NCBI GenBank assembly: GCA_051953655.1
Contig: JBQCIO010000306.1
Location: 1 to 7,037 of the forward strand
DNA length: 7,037 bases
Reading direction: 5' to 3'
Origin: JBQCHF01 sp051953655
Lineage (GTDB): Bacteria; Actinomycetota; Actinomycetes; Motilibacterales; Motilibacteraceae
Position numbers and translations under genes: made by a program. Of this stretch, positions 1 through 5,596 are shown in pieces. Positions within the stretch are counted from its first letter, which is position 1, and each line of letters begins with the position of its first letter. The notes below the pieces were generated by a model that worked only from the letters and a program-made list of their open reading frames with translations, was not told the DNA's origin and made no database searches.

Positions 1-996
1 CGGCTGACCATGACCGACCTGGAGCGGATGCAGGCCGACGTCACGCAGATCGACGCCGAGGTGCTGCTCCCCTACCTGCTCTCGGCCTACCGGCACGCGA
101 CCACGAGCAGCACGCCTGCGCTGGCCGCGCTGGCGAAGGACGCGCGGGTGCACGAGGCGATCGGCCGGCTGTCGGCCTGGAACCGCGCGACACCGACCGG
201 CATCGTGCAGGGCTACGACGCCTCGGACGTGAACGGGCGCCGGCTTCCTCCGTCCGCCGCCGAGCGCCGCAACGCGGCGGCGGCCACGATCTACGCGATG
301 TGGCGCAGCCGCGCGCTGGCAGGCACGATCGACGCCACGCTGGCCCGGGCCGGCCTCGGGTCCGCGCTGCCCCCCGGTGACGCCGCCATGGCGGACCTGC
401 GCCACCTGCTGGACACCTTCCCGACCGCCCACGGCGTCGGCGCCTCCGGGCTGGACTTCTTCGCCGTGCCGGGCGTCAGCAACGCGAACGACCGGCGAGA
501 CGTCGTCCTGCTCACCAGCCTGACCCAGGCGCTGACCCGGCTCGCCTCGCCGGACTTCGCCGCGGCGTTCGGCGGCTCGACGAACCAGGCCGACTACCTG
601 TGGGGCAAGCTGCACCGGCACGTGTTCACGCACCCGCTGGGCGGCGCCTGGAACGTGCCGCCCGCGGCCGGCTTCACCGCCGCCGTGCCGGGCCTTCCCG
701 GGCTGTCGATCGACGGCGGGTTCGGCGTCGTCGACGCCTCCAACCACGACCCGCGCGCGGACTCGGTGAACGGCTTCATGTTCAGCAGCGGCCCGGTGCA
801 GCGGTTCGTCAGCGCGCCGGCTCCCGGGCGGACCCGGACGGTGAACAGCACCCCGGGCGGCACCAGCGGCATCCTCGGCGAACCGCGCTACGCGAACCTG
901 CTGCCACGGTGGCTGACGAACGACTACTACCCGCAGCTGCTCTCCGAGCCCGGTCTGCGCGGCACCCCGGCCTCCACCATCTCCTACCGCCCCTAG
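1..996 (+). CDS. penicillin acylase family protein, C-terminal part (5' end outside window)
   Basis: This is the last 331 residues of a penicillin amidase/acylase family Ntn-hydrolase. Such enzymes cleave the amide bond of acylated substrates (beta-lactams, N-acyl homoserine lactones, lipopeptides) and are usually exported and self-processed. The frame is open to base 1, and the first codons before the ATG at 10 already fit the family, so that ATG is internal. Family-like stretches, numbered from the first codon in the window, are LERMQADV (residues 7-14), WGKLHRHVFTHPLG (201-214), SGPVQRFV (263-270) and the C-terminal PGGTSGILGEPRY (285-297), with LPRWLTNDYYP close behind. The signal peptide, alpha chain and catalytic N-terminal Ser of the beta chain would lie upstream, so activity and substrate cannot be judged here. 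The stop (TAG, 994-996) overlaps the stop of the convergent AraC gene. Family assignment is fairly sure; substrate is unknown. Confidence 0.86.
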   Translation, partial: RLTMTDLERMQADVTQIDAEVLLPYLLSAYRHATTSSTPALAALAKDARVHEAIGRLSAWNRATPTGIVQGYDASDVNGRRLPPSAAERRNAAAATIYAMWRSRALAGTIDATLARAGLGSALPPGDAAMADLRHLLDTFPTAHGVGASGLDFFAVPGVSNANDRRDVVLLTSLTQALTRLASPDFAAAFGGSTNQADYLWGKLHRHVFTHPLGGAWNVPPAAGFTAAVPGLPGLSIDGGFGVVDASNHDPRADSVNGFMFSSGPVQRFVSAPAPGRTRTVNSTPGGTSGILGEPRYANLLPRWLTNDYYPQLLSEPGLRGTPASTISYRP

Positions 997-1007
997 GTGG
1001 TGGGCGG
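987..1007. terminator. candidate bidirectional hairpin over overlapping stop codons
   Basis: CCGCCC (987-992) is perfectly complementary to GGGCGG (1002-1007), with a 9-nt loop that holds the shared CTAG where both convergent genes stop. A perfect stem works on either strand. There is no T-tract on either side, so this would be an actinobacterial-style hairpin without U-run at best. A 6-bp GC stem can arise by chance in this composition. Confidence 0.35.
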
Positions 1008-1886
1008 AGGTCCGGGGACGCGGCCGGCGCGGAAGTCGGACGGGGTGAGCCCCAGCACGGTGCGGAAGTCGCGCGTGAGGTGGGCGTGGTCCGCGTAGCC
1101 GGTCTCGTGGGCGAGCCGGGCCAGGTCCAGAGCGGGGTCGCGGCGCAGGCGGTCGGCGGCGTCCTGCAGCCGGCGGCGGCGCAGCAGCGCGGCCGGGGTG
1201 AGGCCGGTGTGCGCGAGGGACAGCCGCTGCGCCGTGCGCACCGAGACACCGAGCCGCGCCGCCACCTCGTCCACCCGGCGCAGCGGCACCCCGTCACCGT
1301 GCCCGCCGATGACATCGAGCAGCGTGTTGGCGAGCAGGCCGTCGGCGGGCGGCGCGCCGACGGCGGCGAGGCGCTCGCGCAGCCAGCCGGCCACGACGTC
1401 GAGAGCGTGCTGGTGGCGCGCGGGGACGTCGGAGCGCATCGCCGCGGCGACCTCGGCGAGCAGCTCGGGCTCGTCGAGCCGCGCGGAGGCGTCCACCAGG
1501 GCCGGGGCCTGCGCGCCACCGGGAACGGCGGCCAGCAGCGCAGGCACCGCGGCCGGGCGCAGCAGGGCGCCGACAGCCCAGCCGCGCCCGCACAGCTCCC
1601 GGTGCGAGACGGTGGTGTGCGGGCCGTGCAGGGCGACGTCGCCCTCCGGCGCGCCGGGCTGGACGACCAGGTTGACCACCGGAAAGGTCAGCACGGCCTG
1701 GGTGAGGACCTGACCGGGCGGCAGGTCCCACTCGGGGATCCAGACGTGCACGAGCGCGGCGGCCAGGTCGGGGGGCGGGGCGAGGCGGGCGACCGGGGCG
1801 AGCGCACTGGGGTTGAGGTGCCCCCGCGACTCCCCCGGTGCCGTCCCGCCCACAGATTCCACGGCCGGATCGTACGTCTGTCGCAT
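993..1886 (-). CDS. AraC family transcriptional regulator with DUF6597-like N-terminal region
   Basis: A 297-residue DNA-binding regulator. The C-terminal third is an AraC/XylS double helix-turn-helix: first helix pair about residues 203-248 (VDEVAARLGVSVRTAQRL region), second about 253-286, containing the signature GYADHAHLTRDFRTVLGLTP. The N-terminal 30-130 region (HVWIPEWDLPPGQ, then FPVVNLVVQPG) resembles the DUF6597 sensor-like domain often fused to such HTHs; its ligand is unknown. I chose the ATG at 1886 because it leaves the usual short leader before the conserved LAPPPDLAAALVHVW segment, although no strong Shine-Dalgarno precedes it. The same frame stays open far upstream through antisense of the VOC gene, but that part looks non-coding. 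It is divergent from the VOC gene with only 42 bp between start codons, so it probably controls that gene and itself (inference). The 3' end overlaps the acylase gene by 4 bp. Confidence 0.9.
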   Translation of the reverse strand: MRQTYDPAVESVGGTAPGESRGHLNPSALAPVARLAPPPDLAAALVHVWIPEWDLPPGQVLTQAVLTFPVVNLVVQPGAPEGDVALHGPHTTVSHRELCGRGWAVGALLRPAAVPALLAAVPGGAQAPALVDASARLDEPELLAEVAAAMRSDVPARHQHALDVVAGWLRERLAAVGAPPADGLLANTLLDVIGGHGDGVPLRRVDEVAARLGVSVRTAQRLSLAHTGLTPAALLRRRRLQDAADRLRRDPALDLARLAHETGYADHAHLTRDFRTVLGLTPSDFRAGRVPGPPPTT

Positions 1887-1928
1887 CCGTTCAAGCGGGC
1901 GGCGCACGGGCGCGCCACGGTGGGCCGC
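1887..1928. promoter_or_regulatory. 42-bp divergent AraC/VOC intergenic region
   Basis: This gap must hold at least part of both divergent promoters, yet it is too short for two complete -35/-10 promoters with leaders. Overlapping promoters, promoters reaching into the coding regions, or leaderless starts are likely. I see no clear -10 hexamer. A GGCGCGCC palindrome lies at 1909-1916, and a GGTGGG tract just before the VOC ATG is the only Shine-Dalgarno-like sequence. Confidence 0.4.
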
Positions 1929-2447
1929 ATGACCGACGACACCCTCTCCCGCGCCGCCGACGGCGAGCACACCGTCAACGGCACGCCGCGCGGCGCCACG
2001 AGCATCACGCCGTTCATCGTGGTCCGGGACGCGGCCCGCGCCATCACCTTCTACGAGCAGGTCTTCGGTGCCCGCCTGGTGGACCGGACCGACATGCCTG
2101 GGCCGGACGGGACGCCAGTGGTGGCCCACGCCGTGCTCGATCTCGGCAACGGCCTGCTGCAGCTCGGCGACGCGTTGCCGGACTACCACCTGGTCCTCCC
2201 GCCCGACGGCGACGACGACTGCTACTCGCTGGGGCTCTACTGCCCCGACGTCGACGCGGTGGTGGAGCGGGCCGTGGCCGCCGGGGCGACCGTGCGCGAG
2301 CCCGTCGCCGACTTCGTGTCCGGGGACCGGTACGCCAGCATCCGGGACCCGTTCGGCGTGCGCTGGTCGGTCATGACGCGGGTCGAGGACCTCTCGCCGG
2401 AGGAGAGCTCCCGCCGCGTCGCCGAGTGGGCCGCGTCGCTGAGCTGA
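1929..2447 (+). CDS. VOC superfamily (glyoxalase/PhnB-like) protein
   Basis: A 172-residue vicinal oxygen chelate fold protein. Two beta-alpha-beta-beta-beta modules are visible: module 1 about residues 26-82 (ITPFIVVRDAARAITFYEQVFGA, then AHAVLDLGNGLLQLGD) and module 2 about 98-152 (SLGLYCPDVDAVVERAVAAGA, then GDRYASIRDPFGVRWSV). The tail VEDLSPEESSRR is typical of PhnB-like members. Family members include glyoxalases, dioxygenases and drug-binding resistance proteins. Here His67 of module 1 is present, but the residue that is often His in the DPFGHRW motif is Val144, so metal binding and catalysis are uncertain and a binding or sequestration role is possible. An in-frame GTG at 1920 is an alternative start; I prefer the ATG at 1929, with GGTGGG just upstream. 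It is divergent from the AraC regulator, its likely controller, and convergent with the MFS gene 20 bp away. Confidence 0.88.
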   Translation: MTDDTLSRAADGEHTVNGTPRGATSITPFIVVRDAARAITFYEQVFGARLVDRTDMPGPDGTPVVAHAVLDLGNGLLQLGDALPDYHLVLPPDGDDDCYSLGLYCPDVDAVVERAVAAGATVREPVADFVSGDRYASIRDPFGVRWSVMTRVEDLSPEESSRRVAEWAASLS

Positions 2448-2471
2448 CGCCGCCCGGGGGCCGAGGGTCAG
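2444..2471. terminator. weak stop-to-stop inverted repeat between VOC and MFS genes
   Basis: CTGAC (2444-2448, containing the VOC stop) is complementary to GTCAG (2467-2471, containing the MFS stop read on the other strand). The 18 bases between are almost all G and C and can form a small inner stem (GCC/GGC). There is no T-tract. Two facing TGA stops create most of this symmetry automatically, so the evidence for a terminator is slight. Confidence 0.2.
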
Positions 2472-3739
2472 GGCCGGGAGGCGCCGGCCAGGAACGACCA
2501 GGACCCCCGCGACCAGAGCGGGCGCTGGGTGAGGACGCCCGCCGGGGCGAGCAGCACCGCCACGGCGAGGGCGGCGAGCAGCGGGCCGACGCCGCACACC
2601 GCCATGCCGGCGCGGGCGCCCCAGTGGGAGGTGACGAGTCCCACCAGCGGTGCGCCGATCGGCGTCCCGCCGGCGAACACCAGCATGTAGAGGCCCATGA
2701 CCCGGCCACGGAACTCCGGCGCGGTGGTGAGCTGGACGCGCGAGTTGGCCAAGGCCTGGAACACGAGGTTGGTCAGCGCCATCGGCACCAGCAGGACCAC
2801 GAAGAGGTCGAGGCCGGGGGCCAGCGCGGCCGCGGTCTGGCTCACCCCGAACAGCGCTGCGGCCAGCACGATGGTCCGCAGCGAGGACTCGGTCCGCCGC
2901 GCGGCGTACAGCGCGCCGGCCACCGATCCCAGTGCGAGCACGACGTTGAAGAGTCCGTAGGTGCCGGCACCGCGGTGGAACTCCTGCGCGGCCATGGCCG
3001 TGAGCACGATCGGGAAGTTGAGGCCGAGCGTGCCCAGCGTCCCCACCAGTACCAGGGCGGCCAGCAGCTGGGGCCGGGTGCGGACGTAGCGCAGCGCCTC
3101 GCGCAGCGTGCCGTGCGACGCCGACCCGTCCGTGCGCACGGGGGTGGGGCGCAGCTTCAGCAGGCTCAGCACGGGCAGCGCGCAGCACACCGCGTTGACG
3201 GCGAAGGCCCAGCCCGCGCCGACGCCGGCGACCAGCAGCGCGCCCAGCGCGGGGCCGACGAGCCGGGTCGACTGCAGCAGTGCGCTGTTGAGGGCGATCG
3301 CGTTGCGGACGTCGTCGTGCGGGACGATCTCGTGGACGAACACCTGCCGGGCCGGGTTGTCGACCATCAGCGCGAAGCCGCCGGCCAGGGCGAGCACCCA
3401 CACCTGCCAGGCCGTCACCACCCCCAGCAGCGTCACCACGGCGAGGGTCGTGTTGACGGCGGCGAAGGCCAGCTGCGTGCAGGTCAGGATGCGCCGCTTG
3501 CTGAACCGGTCGGCCAGGGCGCCGCCGTGCATCCCGAAGAGGAGCATCGGCAGGAAGCCCATGGCCATCGTGACCCCGACCGCGGCCGGGCTGCCGGTCA
3601 GCTCCAGGACCAGCCAGTCCTGGGCGATGCTCGCCACCCACATCCCGGTGTAGGCGAAGAGCTGGCCCCCTGCGTAGATCCGGTAGTTCGGCGCCGCCAG
3701 GGCCGAGAACGTGCTCCGGGCCGGGGCGGCGACAGACAC
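2468..3739 (-). CDS. MFS transporter (MFS_3/EntS-like exporter type)
   Basis: A 423-residue major facilitator protein, the normal size for a 12-helix secondary transporter that exports small molecules with the proton gradient across the cytoplasmic membrane. Seen directly: an N-terminal NYRIYAGGQLFAYTGMWVASIAQDWLVLELTGS segment, motif A as GGALADRFSKRR (residues 72-83), the segment DNPARQVFVHEIVP (127-140) followed by NAIALNSALLQSTRLVGPALGALL, and PEFRGRVMGLYMLVFAGGTPIG (351-372) in the second half. These features fit the MFS_3 group that includes siderophore and drug exporters; the substrate cannot be read from sequence. The start is a GTG at 3739 with AAAGG about 6 nt upstream; an ATG two bases earlier is out of frame. 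It is divergent from a LysR gene, which probably regulates it (inference). Confidence 0.9.
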   Translation of the reverse strand: MSVAAPARSTFSALAAPNYRIYAGGQLFAYTGMWVASIAQDWLVLELTGSPAAVGVTMAMGFLPMLLFGMHGGALADRFSKRRILTCTQLAFAAVNTTLAVVTLLGVVTAWQVWVLALAGGFALMVDNPARQVFVHEIVPHDDVRNAIALNSALLQSTRLVGPALGALLVAGVGAGWAFAVNAVCCALPVLSLLKLRPTPVRTDGSASHGTLREALRYVRTRPQLLAALVLVGTLGTLGLNFPIVLTAMAAQEFHRGAGTYGLFNVVLALGSVAGALYAARRTESSLRTIVLAAALFGVSQTAAALAPGLDLFVVLLVPMALTNLVFQALANSRVQLTTAPEFRGRVMGLYMLVFAGGTPIGAPLVGLVTSHWGARAGMAVCGVGPLLAALAVAVLLAPAGVLTQRPLWSRGSWSFLAGASRP

Positions 3740-3842
3740 ATGGGACCTTTCACGAGAACGGGCGGTGATGTCATCCTCGTCCGTGCGCGATCAGAAGTGA
3801 AGGTAATTGTCGGACTAACAGCCATCACGAAGTGGAATAGCG
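3740..3842. promoter_or_regulatory. divergent MFS/LysR regulatory region with candidate T-N11-A box
   Basis: This 103-bp gap is AT-richer than its surroundings, mainly from 3791 to 3840. TGT (3808-3810) and ACA (3818-3820) form a short dyad whose outer bases give T-N11-A, the classical LysR-type box, centred at 3814 about 29 bp before the lysR start. GAAGTG occurs twice in direct orientation (3794-3799 and 3829-3834), and GATG-T-CATC (3767-3775) is a small palindrome nearer the MFS start. Promoter hexamers are not clear on either strand. Divergent LysR/target spacing supports a shared control region; the exact box is a guess from pattern. Confidence 0.5.
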
Positions 3843-4688
3843 ATGCACCTGGACCCCAACCAGCTCGAGACCTTCGTAGCCGTGGCGCAGACGCGGAGCT
3901 TCACGCAGGCGGCGCGCCGGCGGGGCATCGGGCAGCCGGCGGTGAGTCAGCACGTGCGCAAGCTGGAGGAGGCCGTGGGGCGTCAGCTGGTGCTGCGGGA
4001 CACCCACGCGGTGTCGCTCACGCCGGACGGCGAGGCGATGGCGGGGTTCGCCCGGTCGATCCTGTCCGCCCAGGAGCAGGCCACCAGCTTCTTCAGCGGC
4101 CGGCGCCCCAGCGGCCGGCTCCGGCTGGGCATGTCCGACGACCTCGCCCTCACCGGCATGCCGCAGATCCTGCGGGACTTCCGGCGCGACAACCCGCTGG
4201 TCGAGCTCGAGCTCACCGTGGACCAGAGCGGCACCCTCTACCGACGCCTGGAGCAGAACCGGCTCGACCTCTTCCTGGGCAAGGCGCCGATGGGCGCGCA
4301 GGACCGCGGGCGGTTGATCCGGCGCGAGCGGCTGGTCTGGGTCGGGCTGCCCAGCACCCAGCTGGACCGCTCCCGGCCGCTCCCGCTCGTGCTCTATCCG
4401 GCGCCGTCCATCAGCCGGACGCTGATGGAGCAGGCCCTCGAGCGGGCCGAGCTCACCTGGCGCAGCGCCTGCCTCTGCCGCGGGGTCAACGGGCTCATCG
4501 CGGCCGTGACGGCCGGTATCGGCATCTCGGCGATGGCCGAGAGCCTCGTGCCCACCATGCTCGAGCCGCTCGGCGCCTCGCACCGCCTGCCGGAGCTGGG
4601 CTTCGTCGACCTGGTTCTGAGCACCAACCCGAGGTCGGCGGACAAGGCGTCGGTGCGCGCGTTGAGCGCCATGCTGCTGACGTCGTAG
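3843..4688 (+). CDS. LysR family transcriptional regulator
   Basis: A 281-residue LysR-type regulator. The N-terminal winged HTH is unmistakable: NQLETFVAVAQTRSFTQAARR, then IGQPAVSQHVRKLEEAVGRQL (residues 6-49), with the linker helix around 62-85. The effector-binding region (about 90-281) starts GRLRLGMSDDLALTGMPQIL, continues with PLVELELTVDQSG and LDLFLGKAP, and has the late GLIAAVTAGIGISAMAESLVP segment typical of the second subdomain. It is slightly shorter than the common 290-310 residues. The effector is unknown. The ATG at 3843 has a weak GTGGA ribosome site 6 nt upstream and gives the canonical HTH position. It is divergent from the MFS exporter, the standard arrangement for a LysR regulator and its target, with probable autoregulation (inference). 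The methyltransferase downstream is separated by 97 bp and two hairpins, so it is probably not in the same transcript. Confidence 0.93.
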   Translation: MHLDPNQLETFVAVAQTRSFTQAARRRGIGQPAVSQHVRKLEEAVGRQLVLRDTHAVSLTPDGEAMAGFARSILSAQEQATSFFSGRRPSGRLRLGMSDDLALTGMPQILRDFRRDNPLVELELTVDQSGTLYRRLEQNRLDLFLGKAPMGAQDRGRLIRRERLVWVGLPSTQLDRSRPLPLVLYPAPSISRTLMEQALERAELTWRSACLCRGVNGLIAAVTAGIGISAMAESLVPTMLEPLGASHRLPELGFVDLVLSTNPRSADKASVRALSAMLLTS

Positions 4689-4700
4689 GGGTGCTGGGTG

Positions 4701-4714
4701 GCCGCCGAGGCGGC
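4701..4714 (+). terminator. compact hairpin 12 bp after lysR stop
   Basis: GCCGC (4701-4705) pairs with GCGGC (4710-4714) around the loop CGAG, which fits the stable YNMG tetraloop class. It starts 12 bp after the lysR stop. There is no T-tract behind it, so it could act as a U-less terminator or as an mRNA 3' stabiliser. A short GC stem like this can occur by chance. Confidence 0.35.
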
Positions 4715-4721
4715 AGATGCG

Positions 4722-4751
4722 GTGTGATCGGGTGGTTCCGCCCGGTCGCAC
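4722..4751 (+). promoter_or_regulatory. strong leader hairpin before methyltransferase (terminator or 5'UTR control element)
   Basis: GTGTGATCGGGTG (4722-4734) pairs along all 13 positions with CGCCCGGTCGCAC (4739-4751) around the loop GTTC. Ten pairs are Watson-Crick and three are G-U wobbles, so the stem is continuous only in RNA read from the + strand. On the opposite strand those three become A-C mismatches. It lies 33 nt after the lysR stop and 34 nt before the methyltransferase GTG. It may end lysR transcripts or structure the methyltransferase leader. Its right arm (CGCAC, 4747-4751) can instead pair with GTGCG (4756-4760). Confidence 0.5.
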
Positions 4752-4785
4752 GCCGGTGCGGGCCCGAGGACAGAGGGGGCGCTCG

Positions 4786-5484
4786 GTGCCGAAGACCGAC
4801 TACGACGAGTTCGCGGAGGCGTACTCCGCGGACAACGAGGTCAACCTGCTCAACGGTCACTACGAGCGACCGGCGATGCTCGACCTCGCGGGCGACGTGA
4901 CGGGCCGCCGCATCCTCGACGTGGGCTGCGGGTCCGGGCCGCTGTCCGCCGCGCTGCGGGACAGAGGCGCGATCGTGACCGGCTTCGACCTGAGCCCGGC
5001 GATGATCGACCTGGCCCGCAACCGGCTTGGCGAGGGCGCCGACCTGCGGGTCCACGACCTGGCCGCACCGCTCCCCTACGCCGACGCCGCCTTCGACGAC
5101 GTCGTCGCCTCGCTCGTCCTGCACTACCTGGAGGACTGGACGGGGCCGCTCGCCGAGCTCCGTCGGGTGCTGAAGCCCGGTGGGCGGCTCATCCTGTCGG
5201 CCAACCACCCGTTCATCTACCCGGCGATGCACCCCGACGCCGACTACTTCGGCGTGACCGAGTTCTCCTTCGACGCCGAGCACGCCGGCCGGACCGTCCT
5301 CTACACGACCTGGCACCGGCCGCTGCAGGCGATGAGCGACGCCTTCACCTCGGCGGGCTTCCGGATCTCGGTCATCAGCGAGCCACCCGTCGATCCGGAC
5401 ACCCCGGCCGAACTGCTCCCGGACGGGCTGACACATCCCGCGCGGTTCATCAGCTTCATCTTCTTCGTGCTCGAAGCCTGCTGA
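4786..5484 (+). CDS. class I SAM-dependent methyltransferase
   Basis: A 232-residue Rossmann-fold methyltransferase that would transfer a methyl group from S-adenosylmethionine to an unidentified substrate. Motif I is ILDVGCGSGPLS (residues 43-54), the acidic end of strand 2 is GFDLSPAMIDLA (66-77), the motif II region is VVASLVLHYLEDW (106-118), and LRRVLKPGGRLILS (125-138) is the usual motif III area. The N-terminal YDEFAEAYSADNE is the common UbiE/Methyltransf_11-like cap. I start it at GTG 4786 because AGGGGG (4774-4779) sits 6 nt upstream. The in-frame ATG at 4717 would add 23 Arg/Pro-rich residues encoded partly inside the leader hairpin, with codons (TGT, GTT, CGA, GGA, AGG) unlike the rest. 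The substrate cannot be inferred from the neighbours, which share no evident pathway. Confidence 0.9.
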   Translation: MPKTDYDEFAEAYSADNEVNLLNGHYERPAMLDLAGDVTGRRILDVGCGSGPLSAALRDRGAIVTGFDLSPAMIDLARNRLGEGADLRVHDLAAPLPYADAAFDDVVASLVLHYLEDWTGPLAELRRVLKPGGRLILSANHPFIYPAMHPDADYFGVTEFSFDAEHAGRTVLYTTWHRPLQAMSDAFTSAGFRISVISEPPVDPDTPAELLPDGLTHPARFISFIFFVLEAC

Positions 5485-5487
5485 TCG

Positions 5488-5515
5488 ACGCTCGGCGGGA
5501 TGCCCGCCTCAGCGT
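5488..5515 (+). terminator. hairpin directly after methyltransferase stop
   Basis: The lower stem ACGCT (5488-5492) pairs with AGCGT (5511-5515), and the upper stem GGCGGG (5494-5499) pairs with CCCGCC (5503-5508) over a 3-nt loop ATG. One base on the left (C5493) and two on the right (TC) are unpaired between the stems. It begins 3 nt after the stop. There are 11 pairs in total and no T-tract, which fits a U-less actinobacterial terminator or a 3' stabilising stem. Confidence 0.5.
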
Positions 5516-5553
5516 GAACCTCGGCTGCTCCCGCTGGCGGCGCCACCGGCCGG

Positions 5554-5585
5554 GACCGACGACCGACGACCGACGACCGACGACC
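5554..5585 (+). repeat. 7-bp tandem repeat (GACCGAC x 4.6)
   Basis: Four exact head-to-tail copies of GACCGAC occupy 5554-5581, followed by a partial GACC (5582-5585). The array ends one base before the AGGAGGGG ribosome binding site (5587-5594) of the acetyltransferase. It is the only perfect short tandem array I see in the window. The 112-bp gap (5485-5596) otherwise holds the methyltransferase terminator-like hairpin and no evident promoter. Confidence 0.9.
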
Positions 5586-5596
5586 TAGGAGGGGAC

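Noticed and set aside
1909..1916. GGCGCGCC palindrome in the AraC/VOC gap as an operator
   Set aside because: An 8-bp pure GC palindrome is expected by chance at this composition, and AraC regulators usually bind longer direct repeats rather than such palindromes.
600..1928. A 5' extension of the VOC frame to 600, giving 615 residues
   Set aside because: It overlaps the acylase gene in another frame and the AraC gene in antisense, with a composition typical of shadow frames. The VOC domain needs only the part from about 1929.
1887..3641. In-frame upstream extension of the AraC gene, making an 882-residue protein
   Set aside because: The extra part is antisense to the VOC gene and out of frame with the MFS gene, is Arg/Ala/Gly-rich and lacks domains. 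The AraC protein is complete from 1886.
1838..4900. A 1020-codon open frame on the + strand spanning the VOC gene, the antisense of the MFS gene and the LysR gene
   Set aside because: Its translation is Arg/Gly/Ala/Pro/His-rich low-complexity sequence with no recognisable domain, while four clear family members lie across it in other frames. In GC-rich DNA with G/C third positions, alternate frames stay open by composition.
4495..5436. A 313-codon frame antisense to LysR and the methyltransferase
   Set aside because: It is a shadow of two well-supported genes and its sequence has no recognisable motif.
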